From Cryptomeria japonica (taxonomy: Eukaryota; Streptophyta; Pinopsida; Cupressales; Cupressaceae), in NCBI RefSeq assembly GCF_030272615.1, contig NC_081414.1:810129069-810193068 (forward strand): a stretch of 64,000 nt of DNA, read 5' to 3'. Numbering within the stretch: the first letter of the stretch is position 1; each line of letters opens with the position of its first letter. Below the pieces are notes generated by a model that saw only the letters and a list, made by a program, of their open reading frames with translations, did not search any database and was not told where the DNA came from. The translations under genes and the position numbers were made by a program. Shown here piece after piece: positions 59,399-64,000 of the stretch.

Positions 59399-61132
59399 TG
59401 TAGTCACATAAATCTGTCCACTTAATTAAATGAATACTTACTATTTATTTGATTATTTAACCATCAATTAATAATTAATTAAATTAATATTTAATTAATT
59501 CATCTTAAACCTCTTCTCCTATTAATTAAATAAATTATTCAATTTATTTGATTTAATTCACTTAACCAAATTCAGACCATTGATTAAATAAATAAATCAT
59601 ATTTATTTAATTAAATCTTCTCTCACATTTAAATAAACTAATATTTATTTAAATTCCCCCAAAATCCCACCTCTCACATTTAAATAAATTAACATTTATT
59701 TAAATCACCTTTATCCTCCACCCACTTGCATTTTCCTACAAATGCAAGTTGCACAATTATTTTAAATAAATAATTTATTTAAATCACCTTTATCCTCCAC
59801 CCACTTGTATTTTCCTACAAAAGCAAGTTGCACAACTATTTTAAATAAATTATTTATTTAAAATCCTATTTATCCTCACCCACTTGAAATCTTTAATGGT
59901 TTCCCTTAAAGTCTTCAAACTTGATGGCTTTAAAGTCTTCAAACTTGATGGCTTCCTTCTATAGTCTTCTTAAGCCTTTAATGGTTTCCCTTAAAGTCTT
60001 CAAACTTGATGGCTTTAAAGTCTTCTTAATACTTTAATGGTTTTCCTTAAAGTCTTCAAGCCTTTAATGGTTTCCCTCAAAGTCTTCAAGCATTTTAATG
60101 CTTTATCTTCCTTTTTGTCATTTAAATAAATTAATATTTATTTGAATATTTATCCAAATGCAAATTACAACATTTAATTGAAATAAATGATTTTATTTTA
60201 ATTGAAAATACCAAAATTTCTCCCACTTGCATTTTCCTACAAAATCCACTTGCATGCCTAAACCCCTTCTAGATTCTTCTAAACCTTTCCTAATTAACCT
60301 AATCCATCCCCTAAATATTGTCACATTCCTAAGCAAATTGAAGTCACTTCTTAAAGACTCCAAAGTCTTTGAAAATCAATTAATGCTTTGTGTGTTCAAC
60401 AAATTAACCTCTAAAGTCTTCCAAACCACTTATGGCTCTTACATGACCATTAATGGTTAATTCCACTTGCACCCATGGTTAAGGACTTTGACCCCTAACT
60501 TAACCCTCATGTAACCCATGTGTCTCTTCAAAGCATTTATTTCTTTGACTAGGGTAACCATCATGTCCCCTCAAGCATTTAATGCTCCTTATCACTCCTC
60601 TCAAGCTTCCTCATGGTGACACTTGTCAACATGGGATTGGGTTGAAATTCTCACATGGATTGAATATCTTTCAATCCTAACCCTTGTTAAGATTACTCAA
60701 TCTTAACCCTTCATTTCCTCATTTCTTCTATAAATAGAACCCTTCTCCTCAAGCAAAAGGAAGCATTAGAGTATTGTTGTTATACTGGCATTAGCATAGA
60801 GCTTTCTCATAGCATCACTATCTACACTTGCATAGCATTTGCTTATCATATTCAACTATCTTGAATCTCCATATGGCATCCATGGATAGTGCTAAAAGCT
60901 GAGAGCTACACTCATTTGGGACTTGGAGAGGAGAGGAACAAGGGAGGAGAAACTATGAGCATCTTGATTAGCTATTTTATTCTATGTTTATATGCTTTCT
61001 ATTTCATGCTTAATATCTCTCTTGATATGCCTGTTTACGATAATCTTTTGTTGCTAACACTAACGTTTGTTTTTTGTGCTCTTTTGTGTGTTGCCGTCAA
61101 ATAGATTTTCTAATCCTTTTTGCAGAGCATCA
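59399..61132 (+). repeat. element B 3' LTR
   Basis: Same length as the 5' LTR and about 22 substitutions. TATA box at 60729-60736. Confidence 0.95.
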
Positions 61133-61137
61133 GATAT
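61133..61137. repeat. target site duplication of element B, right
   Basis: gatat, identical to 45229-45233. Confidence 0.95.
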
Positions 61138-64000
61138 GTATACCTATCCATGATGGTAACATCAAACTGGGTCGAAGGTCCTAGGTGTTGCACCTCATAT
61201 GCATCTGACTGATCCAAAACTTGTTTATGCTCCATTATTCCTGTATCAGCTAATCTAAGGCCAAAGGGTCCTAGCATATCTTTTACAAAGCTCTCATATG
61301 ACAAAATTTCCCTGAGGAGAGGTCTGGAATCTCCGTCATATCCTTGATATACTGCTGAAGCATTTCAATCTTCAGCTCCAACATGTACACATATGACTGC
61401 AAGTTTTCATAACTGTCACCCCCTAAAAGGTCCCCCTCCATTACCTTCTCTTCCCCTAGTTGCAATATCTTTTTCAAAACTTGGAATTGTTTAGTGAAAA
61501 TGTTCAACATCTATTCCCATTGCGTACAACAGGAAGCCAAAGCTCCACCTACATGTATCGCCTTACGATACATCTCCATAGTATCTTGCAAAAATAATCT
61601 TATTTTGGCTGCATTTACTTGGGCCCATGACTTGGCTGCAGTGGCCACCCATCTCACCTCCATTAATACTTTTACTTCTTCATAAGGTAGGTCATCAGTT
61701 TTGCATGAGTCCAAGGGTTTTCTCATTTCAATTAGTATCTTCTTATATTGTCCTAATTGTTCTTTGAGTTCCACATTGGAAGTATGCTCCTTCTCTACAC
61801 GTCCTTTGATGACGCTCGTGGCTAACTCCAAAGTATCTAGCTCCCCCCACTTGGTTTGTTTGCCCAAATTTATCTTGGATATTTGATATTTGGGGAAGCT
61901 TGTCCCTCGTCTTGGGATGGAACTGCTACATCTGCAATCACTTCACCGGAACTAATTTTTGATAGGTGATGAACAGTTTTCAATTTCTTAACCTTTGGTG
62001 GCTCCTCGGTGATCACTTGTTGTAGAGTGACCTTAGGGAGCTCTTCTTTTCTCTTTTTCTTCCCAAAGGTAAACTCCAGTCATTATGGTATATTTTCATC
62101 CCTTTCACCTGTATGTGACACTATATCCGCAGTCATAATATGGACCTCTTCCTGCTCCTCTACTTCGTCTCTTACTTTTGTTTCTATCTGCCCGTGGTCT
62201 TGAGGTGGGATAATTTGACGAGCTAGATGGGTTTGGAGATCTCGTTGCTTGTGTAACTCTCCTAGTTTACTACTGACCTTTTCATTAAATGCCATCTCTT
62301 CCCCACTTGCTTCTATTTCACCTTGCCCGGCTGCTATATCCTTGAGGAGGTCGTCTTAATCTTGAAGGGTTAGCACTAGTCTTTCATTCAATAGGTCTTT
62401 TGCCTCATCCCCTTCTTGCTCGCCTTCTTTTTCACCTTCTTGCGGTTGTTGTTGCCCAAGATCTTCTTCCTCCTACTTTGAATCTGACTCAATGTTTCTA
62501 ACTTTTATTCCTTCAATGGTAGACCTAAAGCCTTGCACTGTGGGCTACCCTACAAGAATATTGATTGGTGGTGGTGCAGGGGCGTTGGTGCTTGGAGCAT
62601 GTGTGGCATTTGTCGAAGGTGACTGAGTAGGGATATCCTCAGTAATTTCTATATCTTCTTCTTGCTCCTGGATACCCTCTCCTGAATCCTTCCATATAGC
62701 CGCCCTTGGTGGGACAACGTTGGCAAGTGGTACCACTCCCAATCCATGAGTCACTCCCAGGTCCGCTACCTTCTTTAATAATTCAGACTCCCTCATATTT
62801 TCTTGGAGTTTCTTGATTAAGTCCTCAGTAGTTTCCTGGGGCTTGTCTTCCTCATCTAGATCAGTGGACATATTTTGCCTCGAAGCTGACCTTGTCTTTC
62901 GAGTGTACTCCTTATGCCCTCTTGATTGAGGTACCCCTGAAGTGGACTCCTTTTGTTTCCCCTTTGAGACACTGGGCCTTATACTCCGGGCTAACCACTA
63001 CCTGGTCCTATTGATGACCACTTCAAAAACTTTTTCCATATTTGTGTCTTCACCTGCAAACCACTTTATCAAGGAGAAGGGCATTTTATCTATCCCTGAT
63101 TCCCTATAAACTGGATCAAGTAAATCCCTATCATCTCTAAGTTCTTTAGGGAGCTTAGTCTCAATTCCAAAATCTCTTACTTGTGGCACAGATAACCTGT
63201 TATATCTCTTCTCCCTAACCTCAAAACTGTCTTGCAGGTTGGCCCAAAAGTCCTCCAAGCTAGGCTTATGCGCCTCATATGCCTTAGGCATAGCTTGTTT
63301 AAGTTTCCTGTAGGGATCATAAAACTCCCTAGCATGATCATATTCCTTGAAGTTCAAATCTTGAACCTCTTGTTCTGTTAATTTTTCTACCTGTATCTTA
63401 GAACATGCAAAGTACCCAATAGATACTATGAAATTGATACCCACTTTGTGTTTTGATGACAAAAGTGACTGGAGGCCCACAAGTTGCCTTACATATTCTA
63501 TCAAAATTATCCTATCATTGCAATATCAGGGCAGAAACATTGGGTTCCCTATGAATACACTAACCTTGATGTAAGTGGAGTGTGGGTTTTGGATGAACCA
63601 ACATGCCCAGTCTGAGATGATAGCCATAGCCTTTGAGCTAATTCAATATCCTACATCTCCTGTTAATTTAATTATTATTGGGAAAATGAAGGCATCATTA
63701 ACTCTCTTTAAATGAGCCTTTGCATTGGCTAGAGTGAGTTGGGAATAATACTCCCATACCCTCTTTTATCCTTCCTCCTCTCCCAATTGACCTTCTACCT
63801 ATAGCCCTGTAAACTTTCCAGCTCTAGCAGCTACCCAGATGATGTATGATGTGAAAAAGAACTTTTGGGTATGCTAGACTTCTTTCATTTGTTTGCAGAT
63901 ATTATCGAAGAGGATCTGCGGCCAATCAAAGTATTGTTTCCCTATTAAAATAGTACTCATGAATTGGAACATCTAGAGATGAAAATGCTTGCAATCTGGA
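61138..64000 (-). pseudogene. large unidentified reading frame of element D, right copy, cut by B and by the window edge
   Basis: Minus-strand frames at 63504-62998, 62871-62545 and 62295-62083 are in one phase; 61867-61283 follows after a frameshift. The first part (YDPYRKLKQAMPKAYEAHK, then FWANLQDSFEVREKRYNRL) matches 2948-2577. The middle (about 62690-61410) is absent from the left copy; it is Glu/Gln/Lys-rich with likely coiled coils and a Pro/Thr/Ser linker (62620-62560). The end of the frame lies across element B at 45228-45056. No family is recognised. Confidence 0.55.

Larger units (their letters stand above)
45234..61132 (+). mobile_element. element B: Tat-type Ty3/gypsy retrotransposon, youngest well-dated copy
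   Basis: Two 1734-bp LTRs (45234-46967, 59399-61132) differ at about 22 sites by hand count (1.3 percent). Primer site, polypurine tract, TG/CA ends and a perfect target duplication are present. One gag-pol frame runs from 49719 to 56983, broken almost only by nonsense codons. It interrupts the large reading frame in D's right repeat. Same family as A, but without the antisense PMD gene and the inverted 20-bp array. Confidence 0.95.
779..64000 (-). mobile_element. element D: old OTA-type Ty3/gypsy retrotransposon, host of A, B and C
   Basis: Read on the minus strand, D shows gag (43957 downward), protease, archaeal-type RNase H, RT, RNase H and integrase ending at 6245. The integrase is split by elements C and A but joins in frame-like order across both: 38036 upward, 19493-19589, then 6944 downward. 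Terminal repeat copies start at 779 and 44015 with the same TGACGACT edge and differ by about 8-10 percent. The outer right end lies beyond 64000. The five bases before 779 are actat, the expected but unverified target duplication. D's own sequence is 779-6944, 19493-19589, 38036-45233 and 61138-64000. Confidence 0.8.

Noticed and set aside
61494-62203. Plus-strand frames opposite D's right reading frame
   Set aside because: They are shadows of the minus-strand frame that aligns with the left copy.

Overview
The window is a nested stack of LTR retrotransposons from a large plant nuclear genome. I recognise no ordinary host gene. The AT-rich composition, long decayed elements, nesting and OTA-type (Ogre/Tat/Athila) Ty3/gypsy proteins fit a seed plant, and I would guess a gymnosperm, but the sequence does not prove the taxon.

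Layout. Positions 1-778 are older flanking DNA ending in a broken plus-strand RNase H-like reading frame. Element D starts at 779 on the minus strand and runs past the right edge of the window. It is an old OTA-type element whose gag, protease, archaeal-type RNase H, reverse transcriptase, RNase H and integrase can still be read. Its left terminal repeat copy (from 779) and right copy (from 44015) differ by roughly 8-10 percent by eye.

Three younger elements sit inside D. C (6945-19492, minus) has 4.4-kb LTRs, an initiator-Met primer site and a 3.7-kb non-coding interior, so it looks like a LARD. A (19590-38030, plus, target duplication gtaag) is an 18.4-kb Tat-type element. C and A entered D's integrase gene only 97 bp apart. 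B (45234-61132, plus, target duplication gatat) is a 15.9-kb relative of A that entered D's right repeat. Hand-counted LTR differences are about 44 in 1365 bp for A and about 22 in 1734 bp for B. C looks similarly young from a partial comparison. The order is therefore D first, then A, then C and B.

How the parts work. A and B encode one long gag-protease-RT-RNase H-archaeal RNase H-integrase frame behind a 2.7-kb leader. That leader holds a 20-bp repeat array, a conserved block and a small upstream frame. A also carries, antisense between integrase and 3' LTR, a decayed plant mobile domain (PMD/MAIN-like) gene. A second copy of the same 20-bp motif array, in opposite orientation, lies just upstream of that gene. 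B lacks both the PMD gene and the second array. Every coding region seen is broken by stops or frameshifts, yet several stops are shared by A and B and so predate their separate insertions.

The most interesting signals are the paired inverted 20-bp arrays and antisense PMD module of A, the stop codons shared by A and B, a hairpin with a compensatory base-pair change before the 3' LTR of A and B, and an archaeal-type RNase H placed before RT in D. D's repeated large reading frame also needs explaining: it lies either inside a very long LTR or in a tandem arrangement.
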